From: Eubacteriales bacterium
Lineage (GTDB): Bacteria; Bacillota; Clostridia; Lachnospirales; Lachnospiraceae
Length of the DNA stretch: 64,000 bases
Assembly (NCBI GenBank): GCA_030536555.1
Contig: JAUNPU010000012.1
Span: forward strand, 1 to 64,000
Reading direction: 5' to 3'
Below are positions 27,063 through 35,385 of this stretch, in pieces (position 1 is the stretch's first letter; each line of letters begins with the position of its first letter). A program made the position numbers and the translations under genes. The notes under the pieces were generated by a model. It was given only the letters and a program-made list of their open reading frames with translations, was not told the origin of the DNA and did not search any database.

Positions 27063-28244
27063 CTACCAGTATACCGCCCAGTCCTTGTGCAGCCGCATCA
27101 GTGCTTCCATATAGAAATAGTCGCCCCAGATGTTGCACTCGTCCACTCCGTAGTGATTGCAGGTGTTGTAAAGGGAGTGGTTGGAATAGGTGCTGTGAAG
27201 CACCAGACCATTGGACTGGCTGTCATCCTTCACTGCATAGTGGTCCACCACGGATTTCAGCAGTTTCTTTGCGATACCGATGTAATAAGCCGCATCCTCC
27301 GGCTCTAAATACTTCGCCATCTCCAGCATGCCGCAGGCAGCGATGGAAGCCGAGGAGGAATCCCGCGGCTGGTCGTCTCCGTCTCCGAATTCCAGATCCC
27401 AGAAGGGCACCAGATCCTCCGGAAGATGGCGCAGGAAATATTCCGTCACCCCTTTGAATATCGGAATGTAGGATTCCCGCCTGGTGTACTTGTAGCCGAT
27501 GGCGGTTCCGTAAATGCCCCATGCCTGTCCTCTCGCCCAGGCAGACCCGTCCCGATATCCCTGACAGGTGGCTCCGTGATCCGGCTCTCCAGTCTCCCGG
27601 TTGAAGAAAAAGGTATGCCATGTGGAGTAATCCGGGCGGATCACATTTGCCAAGGCGGTGTGGATATGCTGTTCCGCCACATCCCGGTAGCGGGTGTCGC
27701 CGGTCTCCTCCGTCGCCCAGTAAAGCAGCGGCAGATTCAAGAGACAGTCGATGATCAGCCGGTAATTGTCCGGTGCATCCAGCGGGCCCCATGCCTGTAT
27801 AAACTGCCCTTTCTCATGGAAGCGGGTCAGAAGCTCCGTGGCCGCCTTGATGGCTGCCTCCCGCCCCACCTTGCTTCCGGTCAGCTTGTAGCCAGCCACA
27901 CAGGAGGGCGAGTAGAGAAAGCCCAGATCATGGGTCTCCACGCCGATTCGCTGATCAATGCGGTCCAGAAAGCTCTTCATCTGAATCTCCCCGGCTTTTT
28001 TCAGCCGCTCATCCCCGGTCAGCTCGTAGGCAAGCCAGATTTCCCCGGTCCAGAAGCCTGTGGTCCAGTCCTCATTGTCCGTGGGCTCATAGAAGCCCTT
28101 TTCGCTGTATGCCTTCTGAAATTTGTATGTAAATTTCGGCAGATTACGGATGATCCGGGAAGCGGCATCCTGAATCGCCCGCTCCACCTCCACGCCGGTG
28201 ATTTCCGGCTTCTGCTCCAAAGTTTCCAATGCTATCCAACTCAT
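27063..28244 (-). CDS. GH88 unsaturated glucuronyl hydrolase
   Basis: 393 residues, the normal length for GH88. It removes the 4,5-unsaturated uronic acid left by polysaccharide lyases, using hydration of the double bond. The two catalytic-region Asp are in NEDWTTGFWTGE and YRLIIDCLLNLPLLYW. The segment YRDGSAWARGQAWGIYG is characteristic. It has no signal peptide. It starts 25 nt after the permease and precedes the lyase gene by about 60 nt, the classic lyase/GH88 pairing. Confidence 0.93.
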   Translation of the reverse strand: MSWIALETLEQKPEITGVEVERAIQDAASRIIRNLPKFTYKFQKAYSEKGFYEPTDNEDWTTGFWTGEIWLAYELTGDERLKKAGEIQMKSFLDRIDQRIGVETHDLGFLYSPSCVAGYKLTGSKVGREAAIKAATELLTRFHEKGQFIQAWGPLDAPDNYRLIIDCLLNLPLLYWATEETGDTRYRDVAEQHIHTALANVIRPDYSTWHTFFFNRETGEPDHGATCQGYRDGSAWARGQAWGIYGTAIGYKYTRRESYIPIFKGVTEYFLRHLPEDLVPFWDLEFGDGDDQPRDSSSASIAACGMLEMAKYLEPEDAAYYIGIAKKLLKSVVDHYAVKDDSQSNGLVLHSTYSNHSLYNTCNHYGVDECNIWGDYFYMEALMRLHKDWAVYW

Positions 28245-28269
28245 ATGTCTGTCACCTCACCATAATCAA

Positions 28270-29106
28270 TCAGCCCTTCACGCCGGAAGCCGCCACGCCC
28301 TCAACAAAGTATTTCTGTAAGGACAGGAACACAATCAGCACCGGAATCAGGCTCAGCACCGACGCCGCCATGATCAGTCCGTACTCGGAACCGAACTGGC
28401 TGATGAACATGCGCAGTCCCAACTGCAATGTCTTCTTGGATTCCGTGGTCAGATAGATCAACGGCCCAAGGAAGTCGTTCCAGGTATTGACGAAGGTAAA
28501 AATCGTCAGCGTGGACAGAGACGGCTTGGACAGCGGCAGCATGATCCGGTACCAGATCTGGTACTCGGTCATTCCGTCGATTCTGGCAGCCTCACAAAGC
28601 TCCGTGGGTATTCCCTCGTAGAACTGCTTCATCATAAACACGCCGAAGGCGGAAAACGCCTGCAGGCAGATGATGGCAAGATGGGTGTCAGCAAGTCCCA
28701 TGGAACGCATCATCATAAACTGGGGAACCATGTAGACCTGCCACGGCACGGCAATGGTACCGATGTATGCCAGAAACAGGGTGTTTTTTCCCTTGAAGTT
28801 CAGCTTTGCAAATGCATACGCCGCGAAGCTGCTGGTAAGGAGCTGCAAAAAGGTGACGATCAGCGTCAGCTTCACCGTGTTCAGCACGAATCTGGACAGG
28901 GGTATCTTGCGCCAGATGTCCACATAGTTCTGCCATCTGGGATTTTCCGGAATCCACTGGATCGGGAAGATAAATACATCCTTATCTAACTTAAAGGATG
29001 CGGACAGCATCCACACAAAGGGCACCAGCATCACCAGCGCCAGGGCAATCAGTACAGCATAGAGGATCACCCGTAAGGTTCTTGTTTTTGTATTCTGAAT
29101 TTTCAT
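28270..29106 (-). CDS. CUT1 sugar ABC transporter permease (MalG type)
   Basis: 278-residue permease with six hydrophobic segments. The EAA loop is ELCEAARIDGMTEYQIW. The C terminus VEGVAASGVKG fits MalG-like subunits. AAGGAGG precedes the ATG, which lies 14 nt after the partner permease stop. It is a different protein from the 17387 permease, although it occupies the same place in its operon. Confidence 0.93.
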   Translation of the reverse strand: MKIQNTKTRTLRVILYAVLIALALVMLVPFVWMLSASFKLDKDVFIFPIQWIPENPRWQNYVDIWRKIPLSRFVLNTVKLTLIVTFLQLLTSSFAAYAFAKLNFKGKNTLFLAYIGTIAVPWQVYMVPQFMMMRSMGLADTHLAIICLQAFSAFGVFMMKQFYEGIPTELCEAARIDGMTEYQIWYRIMLPLSKPSLSTLTIFTFVNTWNDFLGPLIYLTTESKKTLQLGLRMFISQFGSEYGLIMAASVLSLIPVLIVFLSLQKYFVEGVAASGVKG

Positions 29107-29120
29107 ATACGGTTTCCTCC

Positions 29121-30194
29121 TTAATTGGAATATTTCTTTTCCCCGCGGAACTGTACCAGCGTGATGGCAAGCACGATGAGGAACAATACCATGGCAGTAG
29201 CACTTGCATAGCCCAGATTCCAGTTGCGGAATGCTTCTTCATAAATGTGATATACCAGCACGATGGCGGACTCATTGAGCACACCGGCGCTGCCGCCTGC
29301 CAGCATGTATACGATATCGTACACCTTGAAGCAGTTGATGGTCAGGATGATGGTGACGAAGAAGGTGGTGGGCTGCAGCTGGGGCCAGGTAATGTAGCGG
29401 AACCGCTGCCAGGTGTTGGCGCCGTCCAGACTGCACGCCTCGTAAAGCTCACCGTTGATACCCTGAAGTCCTGCCAGATAGATGACCATGTAGTAGCCCA
29501 TGTTCTTCCAGACGGAGAACAGCACCACCGTGAACATTACCCAGTTCTTATCGGCGGACCACTTGGGAAGGCTCTTTGCTGCCACTCCAAAGTTATAGAG
29601 GATCATGTTGATGGGACCGCTCTTTGCCGGGGAGAACAGCATGTTCCACACGGCTGCCACCGCTACCAGGGAAGCCACGTAGGGGAAGAAGCTTACGGTA
29701 CGGAAGAAATTGCGTCCCTTGATCTTCTGGTTCAGCATCACCGCCAGCCCGAGGGCGGTTGCCAGTGTCAGCGGCACCGTAGCCACGCAGTAGACAATGG
29801 TGTTGCGCAGGGATGCCAGAAAACGCTTGTTGCCGATCATCAGGGCGAAGTTGTCAAGCCCCGCAAATTCCATGGGATTGTTGCCGTCCCACTTTAAGAA
29901 TGCCAGCACAAATGCAAAGATGACCGGTCCCAGTGTAAATACGGCAAAGCCGATAAAGTTCGGTGCGATGAAGGAATAGGCAACCATGTCCCGCTTGGTC
30001 TGGCGGCTGAACCGCTCTCCTGTCTTTGCCTGCCGGATCTTATCCCGCACCTTGTCGATCTGTTTTCCTAATTTCAGTTTTTTCTTCGGATCCGGCTCAC
30101 TGTCTGCCCGTCTCTGAAGCTCTGCTAACTTCGGCTCCAGAACCGCCAGCTTCTGCTGAACCACTGCCGGATCGATGGTCTTCGTATTACCCAT
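29121..30194 (-). CDS. CUT1 sugar ABC transporter permease (MalF type) with N-terminal coil
   Basis: 357-residue permease. The six-span domain begins near residue 70 with SFIAPNFIGFAVFTLGPVI. The EAA loop is ELYEACSLDGANTWQRF. About 65 charged residues precede it (VQQKLAVLEPKLAELQRRAD and onward), which look like a helical coiled coil in the cytosol. This extension is absent from the other MalF-type gene at 18251. The start is firm: AAGGCGGGA lies just upstream of the ATG. Confidence 0.92.
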   Translation of the reverse strand: MGNTKTIDPAVVQQKLAVLEPKLAELQRRADSEPDPKKKLKLGKQIDKVRDKIRQAKTGERFSRQTKRDMVAYSFIAPNFIGFAVFTLGPVIFAFVLAFLKWDGNNPMEFAGLDNFALMIGNKRFLASLRNTIVYCVATVPLTLATALGLAVMLNQKIKGRNFFRTVSFFPYVASLVAVAAVWNMLFSPAKSGPINMILYNFGVAAKSLPKWSADKNWVMFTVVLFSVWKNMGYYMVIYLAGLQGINGELYEACSLDGANTWQRFRYITWPQLQPTTFFVTIILTINCFKVYDIVYMLAGGSAGVLNESAIVLVYHIYEEAFRNWNLGYASATAMVLFLIVLAITLVQFRGEKKYSN

Positions 30195-30214
30195 AACTTC
30201 CCGCCTTTCTTGAA

Positions 30215-30246
30215 ATGAGGCAGACGATATGGTTCGTCTGCCTCAT
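30215..30246 (-). terminator. Intra-operon hairpin between binding protein and permeases
   Basis: Perfect 13-bp stem ATGAGGCAGACGA / TCGTCTGCCTCAT with a 6-nt loop. It is followed by a weak ATTTC on the minus strand. It is likely to raise binding-protein mRNA relative to permease mRNA. Confidence 0.6.
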
Positions 30247-30278
30247 GTGATAACTGTCTGATTACTTACGGATCCGGT

Positions 30279-31646
30279 TTACTGACCCAGAATCGCACTT
30301 ACCTTCTCATTCATGTCTGCAATGCCCTCTTCTACGGTTGCATTGCCGGTCATGATGTTGTCATGTGCCTCATTCAGCACGGTCTCGATCTCAGAGCTCT
30401 TTGCGTTGACCGGCATTTCCAGATACAGGTTGGAGGTCTGCAGAGCTTCCTTGCTTGCCTCGTCCTCAGGATATCCGTCTACAGCAGCGATCATATTGGC
30501 AATGTCGTCGGTCATAACTGCCGGGATGGTACCGGTGGATGCTAAAATATCAGCGCCTTCCTGTCCACATACAAACTTCACGAACTCCCAGGACAGATCC
30601 TTGTCCTTTGCGGTGGTCGGAATTGCCAGTGCGGTGATGGTTGCCAGAGTAGAACCAGGCTCAACACCCTCAGCGTGCGGATATTTTACCATGCCCCAGT
30701 TGGTGCAGTCGGTGTACTCGCCGGATTTGATCTTGTCAGCCATGGTAGCGATGAACCAGGTACCCATGTTCATCATACCGACATTGCCCTGAGAGAATGC
30801 ACCGGAGTAATGGAGGCTGGAGGTCTTTAAGGTTGCGTAATCCTGACATACGCCGTCTTCCTGCTCAGCCAGAACCATGTCATAATAAGGTTTCAGGAAA
30901 TCGTAATTGCCATCCAGAATGGTGTGCTTGCCGTCCAGCACGCCGAAGAGCTGTACTGCACTTCTCCAGGTGTGATAATGAGCGCCGTATACTTCCTGTC
31001 CTGGGGTATCGACGGTCAGCTGTCTTGCAATCTCATCATACTGGTCAAAGGTCATATCGTTGGTCGGATAAGCAACGCCTGCCTTGTCAAATACGTCCTT
31101 GTTGTAATATACAACCCAGAAGTCAGAACGGAACGGCAGCTCATACAGCTTGTCCTCTACCTTGATCTGGTCGGTCAGACCCTTGAATGCGCCAAGGTCT
31201 ACGCTGTCTTTTGCGATGTAGTCATCCAGCGGCTCCAGCACGCCCTTGTTTACCAGGGTGGTGTAGCCCGGAACATCCTTTACGGTAACTACATCGAAGT
31301 CGGAACCGGAACCGGTCAGCTGGGTTGCCAGCACGGTCTGATAATCGGAGCTTCCCAGGTCTACCAGCTCAATCTTTACATCCGGGTGAGCGCTCTCAAA
31401 TGCCTCAACCAGCGGCTGATAATATACGGTCAGATCCTTGTCCCACATGGCCCATTTGAGAACCTTCTGTCCCTCAGCAGGCTTCTCTGCTTCCGGTGCT
31501 GCGGTAGTCTCTGCCGCTGCGGTGGTTGCTGCCTCTGCTGCCGGTGCCGCCGTGGTCTCTGCCGGCTTGGAGCCGCCGCATGCTGCCAGGCTGCCGGTCA
31601 TGGCAGTTACAAGTGCCAGACTTACCATACGTTTTTTCATCATCAT
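30279..31646 (-). CDS. CUT1 extracellular sugar-binding lipoprotein
   Basis: 455-residue lipoprotein with lipobox GSLAACGG and an Ala/Thr/Glu linker of about 38 residues. The family-1 solute-binding domain follows from KVLKWAMWDKDLTVYYQP. AGGAGG precedes a run of three ATG codons; the first is used here. It heads the operon with two permeases, GH88 and the lyase, so its ligand is probably a uronic-acid-containing oligosaccharide. It is divergent from the second YesM/YesN/lyase operon. Confidence 0.92.
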   Translation of the reverse strand: MMMKKRMVSLALVTAMTGSLAACGGSKPAETTAAPAAEAATTAAAETTAAPEAEKPAEGQKVLKWAMWDKDLTVYYQPLVEAFESAHPDVKIELVDLGSSDYQTVLATQLTGSGSDFDVVTVKDVPGYTTLVNKGVLEPLDDYIAKDSVDLGAFKGLTDQIKVEDKLYELPFRSDFWVVYYNKDVFDKAGVAYPTNDMTFDQYDEIARQLTVDTPGQEVYGAHYHTWRSAVQLFGVLDGKHTILDGNYDFLKPYYDMVLAEQEDGVCQDYATLKTSSLHYSGAFSQGNVGMMNMGTWFIATMADKIKSGEYTDCTNWGMVKYPHAEGVEPGSTLATITALAIPTTAKDKDLSWEFVKFVCGQEGADILASTGTIPAVMTDDIANMIAAVDGYPEDEASKEALQTSNLYLEMPVNAKSSEIETVLNEAHDNIMTGNATVEEGIADMNEKVSAILGQ

Positions 31647-31691
31647 CTTTTCCTCCTGTTTTTAACGAGCGATTTGTGTAACTCGTTTGTT

Positions 31692-31705
31692 ATGTCTGTA
31701 TTATA
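31692..31705 (-). promoter_or_regulatory. -10 region of the second CUT1 operon
   Basis: On the minus strand TATAATACAGACAT, identical over 14 bp to the block at 20692-20705. The -10 hexamer is 31700-31705, and the -35 region is again weak. Confidence 0.5.
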
Positions 31706-31800
31706 TGGAATTTTTTCCTGTATCTGAATGGAAATTTCACTAAAAAACCTTCACTTTTCCGATATTTCCCATACCATTTTAACAGGTTTTCCAAAAAATA

Positions 31801-31817
31801 TGTAATATTTTATTACA
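31801..31817. promoter_or_regulatory. AT-rich palindrome in the divergent control region
   Basis: TGTAATA-TTT-TATTACA, a perfect 7-bp inverted repeat about 29 bp upstream of the -35 of the plus-strand operon. The regulator is unknown. Confidence 0.5.
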
Positions 31818-31845
31818 ACCGGTAATTTTTACTGATTGTATTCAT

Positions 31846-31874
31846 TTGACAAAGGATGGGCTGAAAGCTATGAT
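31846..31874 (+). promoter_or_regulatory. Sigma-A promoter of the second YesM/YesN/lyase operon
   Basis: Perfect TTGACA (31846-31851), a 17-bp spacer and TATGAT (31869-31874), 42 nt before the kinase ATG. Confidence 0.85.
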
Positions 31875-31916
31875 AAGATAAGGTAAAAATGCAGATTCTG
31901 GAAAGGGGTATCCACT

Positions 31917-33749
31917 ATGTTCGACCGCATCCTGCCAAAAACCATCCGCGGCAAGATCATGCTCATCACGGCTGCCGTCACATCCCTGATTGGCGCCATC
32001 ACCGTGTCCGTCTGTTTCGCCGTGTTCCAGTCATTTTTAAGGAAATCGGAGATTCAGTCGGCGGAATTCAACCTGCAGGTCGTATCCAACCATGTGACCG
32101 CAGATATGGAAAATATCTTATATTTCAGCCAGTGGTGCTGTACCAACGACGAGATCAGCCGCTACTTAAACGCCTTTCAGGATTTAAACCGGATGCCCTC
32201 CATCTCCTCCGAGGACTTTGCCCTGCGGAATCTGGCGCTTTCCTCCTTCGAGCGGCTGAAGGAGGAATACTACAACACCCACTCTTCCGATTATATTGAG
32301 CGGGTGCTGATATCCCCTGATAACCGGCGCAACTACCTGCAGATCTCCGACACCTATGCCACCAACACTTCTCTGGCGGCAGACGTGGTCTACGGAAACG
32401 AATCCTTCCGGAGGCTGCTGGAGGCTGAGACCTATCAGTGGTACGGGCTGATGCCGGACCCGCTGATTATGAATAAGAAGAAGCTGTTCCTGCCCATCGC
32501 GCGGCCCATTGAAAGTCCCTACAATTCCCGGAGCATCGGCTGGGTCTTCTTAACCGTGTCAGACCGGCTGATTCTGGACTATCTGAATGAATTTCCGCTT
32601 GAGGAGGATTCCAGCCTGTACTTAACCATCGGGGACTGCTCCTACCAGCTTGCAGACGGAGCCCTCCGTGAAGCATCCCTTCCCACCATTCAGGGGGAGT
32701 TCATCTCCGGCGCTGCCTTCCACGAACAGACGAAAGCATTCTATATTCAGAATGCTTCCGGTCAGCGGCGGGTCGTGGTCTCCTGTCCTCTTGGAAATGA
32801 AGGCTGGACCATCTCGCAGGTATTGTCCAGTCAGGCATACCGGGTGCAGAGCCGGCTGTATCTCTTCATCATCGCCGGCATTGTGGTGCTCATCGCCCTC
32901 ATCGGCGTGCTGCTGTACCTGCTGTTAAACCGCATCATCAACCGTCCGGTCAGCCGCCTGCAGCAGAGAATCAGCGCCATCGCCTCCGGTGATTTCTCCC
33001 GTGACACGGGGATTGAGTGGCAGGACGAATTCGGCGTCATCGGCTCCGGCATCAACCGGATGTCGGAAAATGTCGCTACCCTGATGAACAAGAAGGTGGA
33101 GGACGAAAAGCAGAAGAAGGATCTGGAATACCAGATTCTCCAAAGTCAGATCAACCCGCATTTTCTCTACAACACCTTGAATTCCATCAAATGGATGGCG
33201 ACCATTCAGGGTGCCACCGGCATCGGGGAGATGACCACCGCGCTGGCGCGGCTGATGAAAAATGTCTCCAAGGGCACTGCCGCCCGGATTACCTTGAAGG
33301 AGGAGCTGGATCTGGTCAACGACTATTTCCTGATTCAGCAGTACCGCTACGGCGGAAGCATTTCTCTGGAATGCGACATCGAGGACGGTCTGTATGACTG
33401 CCTGATTCACCGGTTTACCCTGCAGCCTATTGTGGAAAATGCCCTGTTTCACGGCATTGAGCCAAAGGGCTGCGCAGGAAAGATTCAGATTCGGGCATGG
33501 TCGGACTGTGGCGTGCACATTTCGGTTACGGACAACGGCATCGGCATGACACCGGAGACCATCGAAAAGGTACTGCAGGGGGACGCAAAGCCCACCGCAG
33601 ATTTCTTCCGCCAGGTTGGCATCAGCAATGTCAACAAGCGGATTCAATATGATTACGGCGCGCAATATGGCATCACCATCGAAAGTAAGGTTGGAAGCTA
33701 TACCACCATGACCATCTCACTGCCATATGTGACCATACAGGGAGAATAA
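31917..33749 (+). CDS. YesM-type sensor histidine kinase
   Basis: 610-residue membrane kinase. The first span lies near residues 15-35 (LITAAVTSLIGAITVSVCFA). The extracellular sensor covers about 36-300. The second span is LFIIAGIVVLIALIGVLLYL. HAMP and His_kinase domains follow, with the His in QINPHFLYNTLNS. The ATPase domain has NGIGMT and the short G2 box VGISNVNKR. AAAGGGG lies 8 nt before the ATG. It is followed after 4 nt by its regulator. Confidence 0.92.
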   Translation: MFDRILPKTIRGKIMLITAAVTSLIGAITVSVCFAVFQSFLRKSEIQSAEFNLQVVSNHVTADMENILYFSQWCCTNDEISRYLNAFQDLNRMPSISSEDFALRNLALSSFERLKEEYYNTHSSDYIERVLISPDNRRNYLQISDTYATNTSLAADVVYGNESFRRLLEAETYQWYGLMPDPLIMNKKKLFLPIARPIESPYNSRSIGWVFLTVSDRLILDYLNEFPLEEDSSLYLTIGDCSYQLADGALREASLPTIQGEFISGAAFHEQTKAFYIQNASGQRRVVVSCPLGNEGWTISQVLSSQAYRVQSRLYLFIIAGIVVLIALIGVLLYLLLNRIINRPVSRLQQRISAIASGDFSRDTGIEWQDEFGVIGSGINRMSENVATLMNKKVEDEKQKKDLEYQILQSQINPHFLYNTLNSIKWMATIQGATGIGEMTTALARLMKNVSKGTAARITLKEELDLVNDYFLIQQYRYGGSISLECDIEDGLYDCLIHRFTLQPIVENALFHGIEPKGCAGKIQIRAWSDCGVHISVTDNGIGMTPETIEKVLQGDAKPTADFFRQVGISNVNKRIQYDYGAQYGITIESKVGSYTTMTISLPYVTIQGE

Positions 33750-33753
33750 GATT

Positions 33754-35379
33754 ATGATAAAACTGTTAATTGTAGATGACGAGCCGCTGGTTCAGATCGG
33801 CATCAAGTCCATGCTGAACTGGCAGACCCTCGGCATCGAGGTCTGCGGCACTGCCATGAACGGGCAGGTGGCGCTGGATATGATCCGGGAGTATCAGCCT
33901 GAGATCGTGATTACCGACATCAAGATGCCGATCATGAACGGTCTGGAGCTGGCTAAGACCTGTCGGGATGAGATGGGGGCTGTCCCCGTCTTCATCGTAC
34001 TGACCAGCTACGAAGAGTTTCAGCTTGTGCGGGAAGCACTGTCCTACCAGGTGGTGGATTACTTAATCAAGTTGGAGCTGGATGCGGACAGCCTGACCAC
34101 ATCTGTCAGGCGCGCCCTCGCGCGGCTGGAGGAGCACCGCACCAGCCAGGCATTCAAGCAGTCCGGCGGACGTCCTCTGCTGCAAAGCTACAATGACAAA
34201 TTTTTCATGCGGCTGCTCCACAACCTGTTTGACAGCCGCCAGCAGTTCGAGATTCAGGCAAAGGACTTAAAGCTCGATTTCGGCGATGCCTGCTACATCG
34301 CCTCCCACGGAGAGATTCACAGTGACACTGCCTCGCAGATGGATACTGCAAAGCAGATGAATCTGTACAGCAGCAGCCTGCAGATGATCCGGGAAATCCT
34401 TGGAAAATACACGCCCTGCTATGTCATTTCCCTGGACAAGCTTCACTTTGCCGTCATCACACATTTTCCTACCATGGAGAACGCCGATGTCGGTCTGATT
34501 CGGGAGGCACAGCTGAATGCCTGCTCCATGGTGCATAACTATTTTAATGTGTGGCTGACCATGGGAACCGGAAGCTCCGTGGACGACCCGTTAAAAATCA
34601 GCGCTTCCTATCAGGAGGCAAGGCAGGCGCTCAACCTTGCGGACCGGGAGAACCCGGTGATTCCATTTTCCAGGATTACGGAGGAATCCATCCGGAATTC
34701 CTTCAATATCACCCTGTTCCGGGAGCCGCTGACGCAGGCATTTGAAGAGTTCGATACGGATGTGCTCTACCAGACCATGACCGAGATCACGGAGCTGTTT
34801 TCCTCCAACCCACACCGGTATCTGCAGGCGGTGGACGGAGCCTGCAACATCCTGTATCTGGCGCTTTCCCTGCTGCCGGAGGGGGAAGAGACCCTGCAGG
34901 AAATCTTCTGCGCCTATCCGGACGGCTACCGCTCCATCTACAAGATGAAGAGCGTGGTTGAGGTCATCCAGTGGCTGAACACCTTCCGGGACGGGCTCTG
35001 TGACGCCTTAAAGAACCGGCGCAAGACCTACAAGGACCATGTGGTGTCCAATGTGCAGAAGTACATCGCCAACCACATCGAGGACCGGCTTACTCTCAAT
35101 GACATTGCCGCCGTCTTCGGACTCAGCCCCAATTACTTAAGCGCCCTGTTCAAAAAGACCTGCAACCTTGGCTTCACCGAGTACATCACCCAGAAGAAGG
35201 TGGCACGTGCCAAGACTCTGCTGCTGGAGCATGATTACAAGGTCTACGAGGTGGCGGATCAGCTGGGATTTGAGAGTGCATTTTACTTCAGTAAGGTATT
35301 TAAAAAAGTAGAAGGCGTATCGCCGCGTGAATATGTCCAGTCCCGGATTCAGGAACCGGACCATCAGGATAAGGAGTGA
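33754..35379 (+). CDS. YesN-type response regulator, AraC family
   Basis: 541 residues. The receiver domain holds LLIVDDEP and EIVITDIKMP with the phospho-accepting Asp. A middle region of about 300 residues follows. The C-terminal AraC domain is seen in FGLSPNYLSALFKKT and FYFSKVFKKVEGVSPREY. It probably controls the divergent importer operon and its own lyase gene. The gene follows the kinase by 4 nt; the next gene's ribosome binding site overlaps its stop codon. Confidence 0.92.
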   Translation: MIKLLIVDDEPLVQIGIKSMLNWQTLGIEVCGTAMNGQVALDMIREYQPEIVITDIKMPIMNGLELAKTCRDEMGAVPVFIVLTSYEEFQLVREALSYQVVDYLIKLELDADSLTTSVRRALARLEEHRTSQAFKQSGGRPLLQSYNDKFFMRLLHNLFDSRQQFEIQAKDLKLDFGDACYIASHGEIHSDTASQMDTAKQMNLYSSSLQMIREILGKYTPCYVISLDKLHFAVITHFPTMENADVGLIREAQLNACSMVHNYFNVWLTMGTGSSVDDPLKISASYQEARQALNLADRENPVIPFSRITEESIRNSFNITLFREPLTQAFEEFDTDVLYQTMTEITELFSSNPHRYLQAVDGACNILYLALSLLPEGEETLQEIFCAYPDGYRSIYKMKSVVEVIQWLNTFRDGLCDALKNRRKTYKDHVVSNVQKYIANHIEDRLTLNDIAAVFGLSPNYLSALFKKTCNLGFTEYITQKKVARAKTLLLEHDYKVYEVADQLGFESAFYFSKVFKKVEGVSPREYVQSRIQEPDHQDKE

Positions 35380-35385
35380 TTGACT

